NCBI GenBank assembly: GCA_002749535.1
Contig: MZZL01000047.1
Span: 124,001 to 188,000, forward strand
DNA: 64,000 nucleotides
Direction: 5' to 3'
DNA from: Apophysomyces variabilis
Taxonomy: Eukaryota > Mucoromycota > Mucoromycetes > Mucorales > Mucoraceae
Below are positions 1 to 11,468 of the stretch, one piece after another. Position 1 is the stretch's first letter, and the number at the start of each line of letters is the position of its first letter. The notes beneath the pieces are model-generated. The model saw only the letters and a list, made by a program, of their open reading frames with translations. It made no database searches and was not told where the DNA came from. A program made the translations under genes and the position numbers.

Positions 1-20
1 TCTAAATGCAATTTTACTAG

Positions 21-296
21 TCAAGACATACAAACGGGACCAATTCCCATTTTAAACAAGGATATACCGAAGTCTCACAGTATTCTTACTGTTCTGTTCT
101 TCCTGACATTTTAGATACGCTACTTTCTCGACTACATTTTGCATATATCGGGGGCCACGATGTTGGAAAGAATGTGCTAATTGACAATGCGAAGGCTCTC
201 AGTCAAACTTACACTACCACTATGGAGCAGTTTCTGACGGATACATCAGTTGTAAAGAATTTAACTCTCGCCGCACTCCCATCAGAGACTTGTTAA
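21..296 (+). CDS. 3' terminal exon of an unrecognised gene (partial)
   Basis: An open frame of 91 codons runs from an AG acceptor at 19-20 (preceded by a pyrimidine-rich TTTTACTAG) to a TAA at 294-296. The same frame is closed by the TAG that makes up the acceptor, so this reads as the last exon of a gene entering from the left edge. The peptide has a plausible helical, mixed composition (for example LLSRLHFAYIGGHDVGKNVL) and no low complexity. I do not recognise the family. It could still be a chance frame, since only one exon is visible. Confidence 0.4.
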   Translation, partial: SRHTNGTNSHFKQGYTEVSQYSYCSVLPDILDTLLSRLHFAYIGGHDVGKNVLIDNAKALSQTYTTTMEQFLTDTSVVKNLTLAALPSETC

Positions 297-1250
297 ACCA
301 TGAATTGCTTTTCTATATCCCGTTCTTGTCACTTTTTATTTTGACCTAGCTATCTGAACTATTTATTTTATGTTTGTTGTACATACATTTAAAATTTGCT
401 CTGTATTGCGACATTTGTCCAAGCGATCATAAGAATGCCAAACAAAAACTTTAAAGTTACTCAGCTTCAACTTCTCGCTTTCTCTTTTAGTTTGCTGTGG
501 GGTTGCTGAAGTCTCAGGCTGCATTTAATCAAGCCTGCGGAATAAGTCGTGCATAAAATGGCAGTTTTCTGTGCTCTTGTTTTGGATGTTTTTGGCCAGC
601 CTCACATCAGTTTCGCACCTGGTGCAACTTTACTGTTCCCAAAGATTGTATATAAATACTCTGGCTGTTTCTAAACTTAGGTAGATAATAGCTTTGCAAG
701 CAAACATGGAAAAAGTTGCATAAAATCCCGGCTAACGAGTACCCCGGGTAATACGAGTATAGACCCTTTATGCAGGATGCTTTTGCAGGTGCGAATTTCA
801 TTTGAATCTGCCACTTCCTGGATTCCTAGATTGAGCTGCTCCCCTCTGCCAGCGCTTTCATACCCTGTTCCCCTTGAGTATGACAATGGTTAGCTACTTC
901 GAACATGGTTGCTTTGAATCAGGGGAGGTCGAGACCATGGTGCTATAGCTCAATCCTTGTCTATGTTAATTGCACATAGCTTCAAGATATAGCTTTCCCC
1001 GGTGAAACACCTAAGTATCTCCTTTCTATAGTCTCCGAGTCTTGCAGGATTTGAAAGCTAGATATTTTTCTGTCTACAGCACGGGTAATGTGCCTCCGCA
1101 AATGATCTGAATGGTTGTAACAGTGCAAGTAAAAGCTACACTTTCTTATTTCTTAGTGTCTTCAGCATTCAAATTTGAAAAGAGCATAAAAGCACAATAT
1201 ATTCACAAACATAAGACCTATTCCATGTACAGCATTAAAAATGGTCTCTG
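297..1250. other. Intergenic region between two 3' ends
   Basis: This lies between the + strand partial gene and the 3' end of SET1, so it should hold two convergent 3' UTRs. No convincing frame is present. A TATAAATA at about 650 and a 10-bp inverted repeat (TTCGCACCTG at 612-621, its complement at 786-795) are visible, but neither is tied to a gene. Confidence 0.5.
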
Positions 1251-4200
1251 TCAATTAAGGCTAACGCAATAAACGGTTAGATCATGCTAATACGCTGAAC
1301 GTCCAAATTACTTACGTTCCACGACAACGATCACTCCCGCAACTGCAAGGGATTTTCATCTCGTCAGGTTCAATCGGGAATTTATAGTCATAAGTCAGTT
1401 CCTCACCCGGCTCAATATCTCGACCGGCAAAAATTACGATCTTTTTCTGCTTCTTGATGGAGATAATCTTTGCATAACAATTTGGCTGAAGTACTGGTTA
1501 GACCAATATTTCCATATCGGACATATGATTCCTACCGTACAGCAATGGTTGATGAATCGCGCAATATTGCCTTTCGTAGTTGCGTCAACCACCATGTCGT
1601 CATCCACACGGAATAAATAGCTACTACCAATTCCACTGCGTTCATATTCACGTTCGCGTTCTTCGGCTACTTGCTGCCGAATCACCTCGCCAACATATTC
1701 AATTAGCATATCATTTGCCGGGAGCGGTTCAGCCGCAAAGAGACCCCATTCATGAATCGTCGATCTTCCAAAACGCAGTTTCTTAGCGCGACTTTTCAAC
1801 CGGTTATATTTTGCAGTATCCGTTTCGCCTTTCCATCCACTAGCTAGCTGTTCTCTCTGTCTCCCCTGTGCAGCATTCGTAAAGGCAGATGTTCGTTCAG
1901 CTTCCGATTCAGGTATATTCCACCACATTTTCGGTGGTTTTAAGGATGCTAAAACGGTCGCCTTGCCTCGCGTCCGAGCGCATTGGTCATACTGCGCGTC
2001 AAGTCCGTCATACATTATAGGGGCTACCCATAATAATTCAATACAAATTCGCCTAAATAATACTATACCTTGTAGATGATCCACAGATAGCATTTCGAGC
2101 AGTGCTCGTCGCATAAATTCATATTCCTCCGCGTCTTTGACGTGTTCAAATGGATCCCAATTAGGTTCTCTCTTGTAGTCGTCATCTTCGCACATTTTTC
2201 GATCTTCACATTCGCTATCAGATGCTAACAGTTGGCGTTCCAATTCTTCTCTTTCCGCCTTCCGCTGCTCCTCTTCTAACTTACGAGCACCGTCCCTTGC
2301 CCGAAAAGGTTTTTGCGAGCTTGTCGCCTTTGGAAGTTCCTTTTCCTCAAGACTTGCACTTTCACCATTCAAATGTACAGCTTTGCTTGTGTTCTTTTTC
2401 TGCTTAGATTGCTTCTTCTTTCTCTTTTTAACTATTTTAGAGCTGCGTGGAACATAATCTTCGTCCTCCTTGTCAGATAGCGAAGTATAAGCCGCCGATC
2501 TCTTATTGGTATCTAAAGATTGCAATTGTGTTGTACTTTGGCTATCGATCTTTTCCGGAAAGGAAAGTATAGCTTGTTCCGATTCGCTGTTATTCAGTTT
2601 TTGGACTTGAAGCATACCGTCTGTGTGCTTACACCGCTTGTGGTCATCGACTGTGTTGAGCTTCTCACACTCCACCGACGCCCATTTCCGCTTTGCACCG
2701 TTGTTACATATTAAGTTAGGCATTACACTTTTTCCTTTGAGAAACTGGTGTTCTTTTGTGCTTTCAACCTCCATCTTCACTTGATCCAGTGACCAGCGGT
2801 AAGCTGAACTATCGATGGGTTGTATACCTTGTCTTCCTGAAATATCCTTCAAAACGTGCAGTAGGTTACTCGATAGCTGCAAACATGGACCTTCTTGAGC
2901 AGCAACGTCGGCAATCTGAGACAAACCGTAGCCCTGCCCTTTATTTCTCCTGTCTTCTAGCGCCGTCGATTGCGTTTCTATGTTAGACGGATATCTCAAC
3001 TCCACCTCTAATCCTTCCTCCTTTGCTTGCACGCTCACAGCAGCTAAAGCCAGCTTTGCTAGAGTCAGCGAATCAAAAACAATGATCCAGTCATTGGTGT
3101 CATGGTATATCTATACGACCATTAGCATCTCAATAATTTGGCAAATAAAATCAATTTACGTCAGTATAGTTTTGACATTCGAAGAGTTGATGAATTTTCG
3201 CAAATCCATTACGGTTAAGGGGCAAATATTGGTGGGATATGATCAATGAAGGTTTTATCGGTAACCATGAGATGGCCTATAGTAGTATGTAAGGAACTTC
3301 ATGTATGAGCAACCCACTTACATGCGAAGGTTCGGGAGAACTTGGCTCATCATGATTGTATCCGTTCGATGTATGTAAAGTACTATAGTTCTGAATACTA
3401 CTTTCGGGCACGCATTGTACATAATTACGCGGTAATCCACCCGAGGCAGAGGAGCGGACGTCAGTACGGCACGGGTCCGCAGGGTCGGACAAGGATGAAC
3501 CGCGGTCATTATGATCCACAGGCAGAATTTTAACAGGAAAACTCCTATGCTTGGAAGGTATGGCGTCAATGTTTCCATCTACTGGATCTACGCAGCAACC
3601 ATGGTCTTGTACGGAACTGCAATTAGCGGTTTGTTCGGCATTGAACAAATAACGCCCCAAAGGCGGGTTTCTATGCGAGGCTACGCCATCGACATGACAT
3701 AAGGATAACAGCTGTTTCTCATGCGGTCTTTGCTGTTGATGGCGCATCCACATTGATGTGCTTAATGTTTGTAGCAATCCAAAAGGACGTGTCTTTTCTG
3801 CTGTGGCTGCTCGTAATTTTTCGCCTAAAAGGCGCATTATATATGGAACAAATAAGATCGCTCACTTACCAGTAGGATCAAATTCTACCTTGATAGTTCC
3901 AGAAGATGGACATATATACTTCCCATTTCCGTTTTCTATTGCTCGGCACGCTGCTGCATATCCATCAGGAGCAAATGTAACACGAGCAATGCCAAGGGAG
4001 CAATTGGTTGTTGGGCATTTTTCGATATCCACTCTTTGGACATGTCCGTAGACATAGAAACACATTGCAATCTCTATATCGTTCATCAAAGGTGACAGAT
4101 TGGATACCAACACGGTAGCAGATGGATTTGATTTAAAGGAATGCTCGTCATGCTACATATGTTGAGTGTTTTCCTACTTTGATAAGAATAATTTACCTCG

Positions 4201-4307
4201 AATCTCACAGGCTGTAACAGTGATGTGTGCGCCATGCGCCCTGCGGATACAACCTTATCAGCTTTGGAGCCGGTTAAACGCGGATCTTGAGCAACGTTTT
4301 CCAAAGA
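1251..4307 (-). CDS. SET1: SET1-type histone H3K4 methyltransferase, 5' end unresolved
   Basis: Catalytic subunit of COMPASS, which methylates histone H3 lysine 4 in the nucleus. Exons on the minus strand: 4307-4197, 4152-3870, 3824-3322, 3110-2069, 2023-1536, 1485-1316 and 1260-1251, about 868 residues with phases that join cleanly. Exon 4152-3870 encodes the Set1 RRM (LVSNLSPL start, KVEFDPTG end). The 2069-3110 exon is a charged linker with [12 protein letters not shown], then an n-SET region. The SET domain follows ([51 protein letters not shown]) and then the post-SET cysteines (CSCGSDRC). The canonical C-terminus CRGTLN is only restored by a 10-nt last exon. The 4307 boundary is an AG acceptor, and I could not place the start-codon exon. 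The 211-nt intron 3321-3111 is longer than the others. Confidence 0.9.
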
Positions 4308-6806
4308 CTATGGAAAGCAATGTTGAAAGACACAAGGTTAGATTTTTATTTACACTACATGAGTATGTGTACCGTTGCATCCTGGAATTTATATATTAAT
4401 TGCGAGAATTGCTTGGTGGGATTTTGATCAAGATTGGGATCGTAGATGACTCTATAGTTTCTTGGAGGTATCGTGGGACTACTCATGGCAAACAAAGTGT
4501 TCCACAGTGGGTCTCGCACCTATTGTCTTTTGTACGAAGGGAAGAATCGACGATATTTATGAATGCAATCCGAGCTCAAGCACAGTACAAGAAAGCGTGA
4601 GGTACATTCCAAATCCAATGAAGTCTCACTCGGAATTTCGATAGCCAGCACTGCGACATCGACGACAAGGCAGACTGAATTATGTGACGTTCTAATTGAT
4701 AATTCATTTTGGTAAAGGAGAAGGGCCTTTACGACGTTTCTTGACGGCTTAAGGATCACTGCCCATCAAACCCGCCGATAAGGTCGCATACCATAGCGAA
4801 GATTGGACAATAGAACGCCTGAAGTAAATTCGTCAGCCATTCACTTGACCAGACTAAAACCTGTCTGTTTTACGACGGCGTGTGTGTTGGGTAATACCAT
4901 GAAATTCGGTATAGTCAGCTACATGCAAAACAACAATGTGTTTGTAGCAGTTGCAACGGAATATATCAGCAACTAATCAAACGCGAAGTGTCGCATTTTG
5001 GAACCAAAGCCCTTGTAAGCTAAGCTAATTTTCCTCATATTCGGCATGAGATATGGTAATTATATAGCAAGGAAAAGGTCTGTTTCAAAACGAGTTGTCG
5101 AAAGTCTCATTGTATAGGTACGATGCTTGACAAAATAAATACCATGCGGTCTTCTTGTTTTGAACGAGAACTTCTCCATTTTGACATCACTAATACAACC
5201 ATGGGGCAATGATTCATGAAGAAAATCCTGGGTTAGGATCTTTCAGCGGACAGTACTTCTTATTTAATCAGTTGGCTAGGCAGCTGGACGCTAAGGACAA
5301 TATATGCGCTGGTTGGCGATGGCTACTGCTGTAGTGTGTGCAAATAGAGATAAAAACAGTTCCCTTGGGATATTGAAGAATTATCACGTTGGTCACGAAA
5401 AAACGCACTGTAAGAGTTCGTGTTCTCGTTCACGTAGAGTAAATGCGAGTTGTTCGTTCGTATCGCTGGGAGTTTTTGTCCGACTAAGAACAGGTCAACA
5501 TATTGGAAATCAACAGTGAAATGAAAATTATCCATTGAAGATATCCCAAGAACATCTGGTTTTCCATTATATGCGAATTCAATACATGGATGACACACAG
5601 TCAACGATATGTCTGATCATAAAGCTGTAACGCTTTTCCAGGAGATGATAACGTTTACATATTTCGGTAACTTGTTGGATGACACACAGTCAACGATATG
5701 TCTGATCATAAAGCTGTAACGCTTTTCCAGGAGATGATAACGTTTACATATTTCGGTAACTTGTTGGATGACATCAATTAATAGCAAGTTCCCTCTGTTT
5801 CCCGAACCTGCCGATTCATCTGCGCATGATATGACTCATCTCTATTAATAAGACGACATATTGTCCCTTCCACAGTTTTCCTATAGTGTTCTATTCACCT
5901 TTGATGACTTGATGATTGACAACTTTATCAGTACCGCACAGACACTAAAAACTGAAAAGAAACGTTCAATGAACATGATTCAAAGCATATCAGCATTAGC
6001 TCCGAAAATTGTGAAAAATGCCATGAAGTGCTTATCAACACAGGGACGGCATTGTTACTATAGTCTACATGATTTTCACCGTTTACAGGCTCCGGGCGCC
6101 TTTGAAACATAAATTGAGCCCCGGGGTCACGAGGACAAGATGAACATTAGACCCACTTTAACTAAGTTCTCCCGAAATAACATACGGTTATTCCTCTGTT
6201 TGCAATAGATACTGCTTACACTGTCATAGATAGCATGGGCGTCCGTTCATTAATGTATTACATTGTCATTGCGCTTATGAAGCAATCTTCAAATTATGTC
6301 TGTCAAACATGAGACCTATAACAAACACCAGATTATTCAAGTATTAGACTTTAGCAGTTCATGACGACGTCAAAAGAAACCTTTAAACCGCTCAGACTGG
6401 TTTTTGCCTGATATGCATTGACAAAGAGCGTTGAGCCGTCATCTGCAGAATTTCTTTCAAACAAACACTTTGTATATCAAGTTGCCATCCTCGAGGTATC
6501 ACAGGCGGAATATGCCACGCCATGTTTCCCGCGTTTTTGATGCTGGTATGTAAGGGGCACAACCCCTGCATTATAATTATTTCATTTAGAGACACATGCA
6601 AGTCTTATTTTTCGTGTTTCATTTCAAAACAGAGAGCAACAAGTAATACGTTAAATCAATACTCCAAGGATCATAAGCAGCGTAGCCAGAAGCTGAAACA
6701 AGCAATCAGCCTGTTGAATAGCTTCTGTATCTTTCGGTATCCAAACGTTCGGCTATTATTGCAATGAAGTTATGTATATCTGAGATGAAGACTGCCCTGT
6801 CTGTAA
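4308..6806. other. Gene-poor region upstream of SET1 and downstream of NCLX
   Basis: About 2.5 kb. The missing SET1 5' exon(s) and promoter should lie in the first kilobase; an ATATATAAA on the minus strand near 4390 is a possible TATA box. Short frames such as 5861-6112 (+, 83 codons) have no recognisable motif or splice partner. The one clear structure is the 89-bp tandem duplication annotated separately. Confidence 0.5.
5587..5773. repeat. Perfect 89-bp tandem duplication
   Basis: The segment starting TGGATGACACACAGTCAACG at 5587 is repeated exactly from 5676, and the first nine bases (TGGATGACA) recur at 5765. This gives two full copies plus a short third start. The copies look identical, so the event is recent or a possible assembly artefact. 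No frame crosses both copies. Confidence 0.92.
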
Positions 6807-9800
6807 CTAGTTTAATAGAAAAAATTCAAGGAAGACATTGAGAATGCAGCACGTGCTATAGACAATGATCATCCACCATCCGAGCCCTTTGTTTACACGG
6901 TAACCATTGACATTTACGACGACCAAAGTGCTGAGCAAAACAATGAGCAAACCGGTGCATGATACTAATATCGTCGGAGCGACATCCAATTGATAAGGTG
7001 TTCCCGATTTCCATGTCTGGTAGGTTGATGAAATACCAACACCAAGAACCATATCTAAAACAGGATGGTTTCAGTTGTTTAGCGCTGTTTATAACGAATC
7101 TAACTCACTTAATAGTGGCCCTGCATAGCATGCAGATATGGCCATAGTTGGAAATCCCATCTACATCAGCAGGATAAACATACTTAGTCGGGTATGTTGA
7201 CATTGCTTACCTTAGCAATAGCTGTATTTGCCACCAAATCACCAATGCTGTTTCCCTGCCAATTATCATAAGTTTACGCATGATGAGTTCCAGTGCAATG
7301 GTTTGACATACCACAGCAAATATAGTCAATCCCATAATGGCGTCACTGATATGGAAAATGGTACCGAAAGCCTACACATACGTTTGTCAATTTCCCCTAA
7401 CTTCTCTGTTATATCTATACCTGTAGCAAGCCTACTATTTCATTTGCCAAAAGGAATATCCAATTTAAGGATATAGCAAATCCGACGAATGACAACATCC
7501 AAAACCATTGAGGTGGCTGATCGGCCTTTGTGCTGGCTAAAAATATGGCAGCAATGACGCATCCAAACGCAATTCCGGCTGTTATGTAGCCTGTGGACAT
7601 CACGCCGTTCACTATGGTAGCAAAAGTGGTATATAATTGAAGCTTAGCTATGTTTTAGGCGGCCATATAGAACTTACATGCCAGTACAGAAGCCACAAAC
7701 GTAGTCGCAAAGATAGCTTGTATAGCCACCAGCCACTGACACCACTCTCGATGTACATCGATAGCTTCATCGATAACTGACAATCCATCTTCCATGCATT
7801 CTGCTTGAATGGGTGGAACAGTCAAGTAATTCCCGTTTCTTCCTGGAGAAGTATCCTCCAATAGTGGTTCATCATCAATAACTTCGATATCATCCACCTT
7901 AATGTCCTCACACTCAGCAACTGGAAGTGTCAATGTGAAGAATAGCACTAAAGGAGCTGCAACCATAGAGCTCAGCTTAGAAAACAATGTCTTGTGCTCC
8001 CAATCCTGCAATGTCGGGAACAACGTTTGCCATACTTCTTGTCCAATCAAATAGACGTTTGCAGGAACGGAAAACATTCCCATCATTAGAATCCCCTTAC
8101 TCATATCGTCATGTATAAAGTCATGGGGTTTTGGAACACCCCTGGTTTCTTCATGATCAGGGACAGGTAATGCAATAGAAATAGATCTCCGATCCTGATC
8201 CAACGAAGTCAAGGAAGGACTGATTTCAGCAGGTGGTTTCATTGGGTCTTGTGTTCGCCGGTCTGTCTTACAGGTAATATTACCCCTGCCGAGTGATCGT
8301 CGATTAGCAGAGATAGGTGATATGCATTGGCTATTGTTCTGTACATCATGTGGTTGTAAGGAGGTATCTTGTCCACCGTTCGGAGGCGCGAGTCTGATTT
8401 CGGGTATCCTTAAATGTTCCGGTGAGTCTGTACTGGGATATGAAGGATGCAGTTCGTCCACTCTATCGATGGGTGTTTGATGATTTTGATTCCGAGAAAT
8501 AAAAGAGAAATAGTCTTCTGCCGGCCCGTTGCCACCCTCTGTCCCTTCAGAGCTTGGTGGATACATGGAATCCGTAATCGCTAGATGATCAACTATGGTT
8601 GATGACCGTGGTCGTCCCCTATATCTAGATATCATGGATGGAAATGAAGATTGAGATGATCCGTTCCAAATGCGGGGTGGCATCGACGCTTCCCGTCGTC
8701 GACCTGGACGTTCTATGGTACGGCTGCTATTGGCACGTCGGATTGCAGACACTTGTTCCCGAAACTTGGAAAATAACATACCGATGTAAGCATTTCGCTT
8801 AGTTCAGGTAGGTTTCTGACTTACCTCAATTGCACTAAATAAAGACGTTCTTATCCCAATACGTGGAGTCATTGGATATCGATAAAATCGCGCCGAAATC
8901 GATCCGTTCGTACTCGTTGTCCTTGGTACGTTCAGAGTGTCGATGTGGAGCGAGGATCGAAGGGACGAATTTGGAGACACTGGGCGTATGACATGTCCGA
9001 GATGCTGCTCACGGTCCAATGCCTCTGCCTGTTCCAAGAAACCGTGCTCTGGTATGGATAGACGAGGTGGCTTTACGTTCCGCTCTGTTACGTTTCAGAA
9101 GAGCTGCTTTGTTTACCCATGTTTAGCTTTCCTACCTGGCAAAAGCCTTGATGTTTCGGTTAATTGTTCCTCAGTAGTACTGTGCTTTATAGTTGTTGAT
9201 TTATGCTCAAGACTAACAGCGCGGTCTGTATCCGGAAAGCGATACGCACCAAAAGCAACGACGAAGACGTACGTCAAGTAATAAGCAATTAATGCCACAC
9301 CATGGTACCAACAGATTCGCCGATGATAAACGATCCAAGTCATCATCGCAATAGCACCAGTGAGAAATGATGCATCACGCATAAACGTGATGCGTCTCGA
9401 TTGGAATGGCCGAATGATACCCATGCAACCAGACACGACGGAAACGATAAAAAATGCAGCACCTATGAGTTCTCCAATGGCTAATGAACCGGAACCGCTA
9501 TCCATGGCACTGCAGAATAACCAGGTTTACAGATTATTATGATTACTGCACACTCCCAGAATGAATGAGGAGGCGTTACCTGAACGTAGTAAATAGATCT
9601 GGGCTTCCATTACCAAAAGCGAGGACGGTAACACCGGCCTGATGCAACTGTCAAACCACAATGTTCATATTATAACTTTTTGTTCTTACCATGCTTTCTG
9701 ATAATTGTAGCTTTGCGGATATCGTCTGTAAATTTGGGCCTAATTGATAGAAAAACAAAGAAATAAAGTTAGTCCTACACAGCAAGATCGTCTTGTGGCA

Positions 9801-10259
9801 CCGTACAGAAAAAATCGGACGCGACGACGCTAACGGCCCCAAAAAGCAGAAAAAGGAAGGCAACCTATAAAAAGGTGTTATTATATGCATATGCTATGTA
9901 TGAATTGTTTATATCCAGATGCAATCAAAACCGAGTAGGAGATAAGTATCGTTACCAGGATTACGACAGCAACAGGCTTCCACAGGACTGAGCAATAGTA
10001 AAGTCTCAAATAAAATCCACTGAAACCTTGACAAGCAGTTTTCACAAATTCGCACTGATCTTCATGGATCTCAATACTGGAACACTGGAAGGTAGATAGG
10101 TGAATACGATGTGATAGGACAGCTCTACTTAACAGCTTTCTGATGCTGGGACGAAAGAGAGAATGAATGGCGACTGCTTGCATAATTAGCGAGCGGTGAG
10201 AATGAGACTGTCACGATGATCCCAAGACAGAGGATCAAGACAGCGATTTTAGGAGACAT
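6807..10259 (-). CDS. NCLX-type sodium(lithium)/calcium exchanger (CaCA superfamily)
   Basis: Membrane antiporter exchanging Ca2+ for monovalent cations. Metazoan NCLX is mitochondrial, while yeast relatives sit in endomembranes, so location here is open. Thirteen exons: 10259-10134, 10084-9956, 9864-9807, 9739-9690, 9638-9580, 9509-9136, 9084-8825, 8764-7678, 7611-7421, 7371-7312, 7255-7211, 7160-7109 and 7054-6807, giving 912 residues. It begins with a signal-like helix (MSPKIAVLILCLGIIVTVSF), then the lumenal Cys motif (HEDQCEFVKTAC, LYYC). The alpha-1 repeat has AGVTVLAFGNGSPDLF from about residue 122 and the alpha-2 repeat GNSIGDLVAN at about 799-808. Between them is a very long hydrophilic loop (exons 7-8, rich in S, P, R, D/E). 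The C-terminus is three or four hydrophobic helices. The first donor is a weak GTTAAG. The upstream in-frame ATG at 10463 would add a non-signal extension and is less likely. Confidence 0.9.
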
Positions 10260-10629
10260 TTTCGCAGCGTCTGTCCGGCGTAGAAATACGGGATGAAGAA
10301 GGAAAGAAACAAACAAACAGACAGACCATGTTATGGTCAATGCAATAGAAGCGACGGTTGCCTTTGAAGGCACATGAGCAGTGACTGTTATAGAACTTAG
10401 CTGATGGCATGAAACAGCCCCTCTCTCAAACCATTGCTGTGGTTTGCTTACATCCTGCAACATTTTCTTAATCTATGGATTCTCCACAGAAAGTTCCTGA
10501 TCCTCTGTAACACAGCATATAATAAAGAAAACGTGTCCGGATAGACAAATAACGTAACTTCTTTCCCGCCATGCGATATTTATGCCTCGGACCTACAGCC
10601 TAGTTTTTATTATCGTAAAACACTTGAGC
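10260..10629. other. Promoter region of NCLX and 3' flank of RPL6
   Basis: This gap of about 370 bases between two head-to-tail minus-strand genes holds the NCLX leader. Its upstream in-frame ATG is at 10463-10461. It also holds the RPL6 3' UTR, which has AATAAA-like bases around 10521. No other gene is visible. Confidence 0.45.
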
Positions 10630-11468
10630 TTAGAACTTCATGTTGTGGGGGAATTCGCCTTTGCTAAGGCTGAAAGTAGACTTCAAGTACTGAACGAGCA
10701 AAGGTTGCTTGGCGGCAACAGCAAGGATTTCCTTGTCAAGAGCCTTCTGGTCAGCAGCCTTGGATTCAGGGAAGGCAGCCTTCTTCTCCTATTATCAGAG
10801 AAGAAACATTAGCAAGGTTTATCTTCTTTGACAGATCACTCTGATAAATCACCTTTTCACCCTCAAGGAATTCCTTATCCTTCTTGCCAGCAGCCTTCTT
10901 GAAGTAAGCATCGTTGAACTTAGCATCAAGCTAACCAAACTCGGTAAGTACGACTTATCATCCAGGTATATATCCTCTAGTGGCTACAACTAACCTTGAC
11001 AGAAGAAAGATCAACCTTAGTAGAAGTGGCAATCACATAGGCTTGGTTGACACGGCGCAAAGGAACACCGTTGATCTTGAAGGGACCAGTGACAAGCAAA
11101 AGACCGCTGTCCAACTGCTTCAAGAAAACGACACGCTTACCGCGATAACGGCCAGCCAAAAGGATCAAGACAGTGCCGGGAGTGATAGAAGCACGGAGAC
11201 CGGCGGTCTTGACAGTCTTGCGCGACTGCTTGGGTTTAGGGATGTCTTCGGCAGGGTAGAAACGAGGAGCCTTTTGAGCAGGAACAATACGCTTACCACC
11301 GTTCTTGGCACCCTTGACCTCAACGGTCTTGTCGGCATCGGCCTTCTTGGCAGGAGCAGCGACGCCCTTCTTCTGGCGCTTGTGCAAAGCCTTCTTGGCA
11401 TAGACGTTGGAACGGCTGTAGCGAGAGACGCCGGGAGCGAGGAAGCTGTTTCTGGGGGCGTGAGCCAT
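10630..11468 (-). CDS. RPL6: 60S ribosomal protein L6 (eL6)
   Basis: Structural protein of the cytosolic large ribosomal subunit. Three exons: 11468-10995, 10930-10853 and 10788-10630, giving 236 residues. The N-terminus [20 protein letters not shown] is followed by a K/A-rich extension, and then the eL6 core is clear ([60 protein letters not shown]). The C-terminal exons carry [11 protein letters not shown] and the conserved short tail [14 protein letters not shown]. Start choice: an in-frame ATG-less extension exists upstream, but MAHAPRN is the first ATG. The codon bias toward AAG and GGT/GGC is that of a highly expressed gene. A long antisense frame here is a shadow. Confidence 0.95.

Noticed and set aside
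612..795. 10-bp inverted repeat TTCGCACCTG
   Set aside because: Short, widely spaced and not linked to any gene or element end.
4440..4640. Plus-strand peptide with GRIDDIYECN resembling the pre-SET region of SUV39-type methyltransferases
   Set aside because: Only about ten residues match, the zinc-binding cysteines are missing and no SET domain follows. Possible relic, but not supportable.
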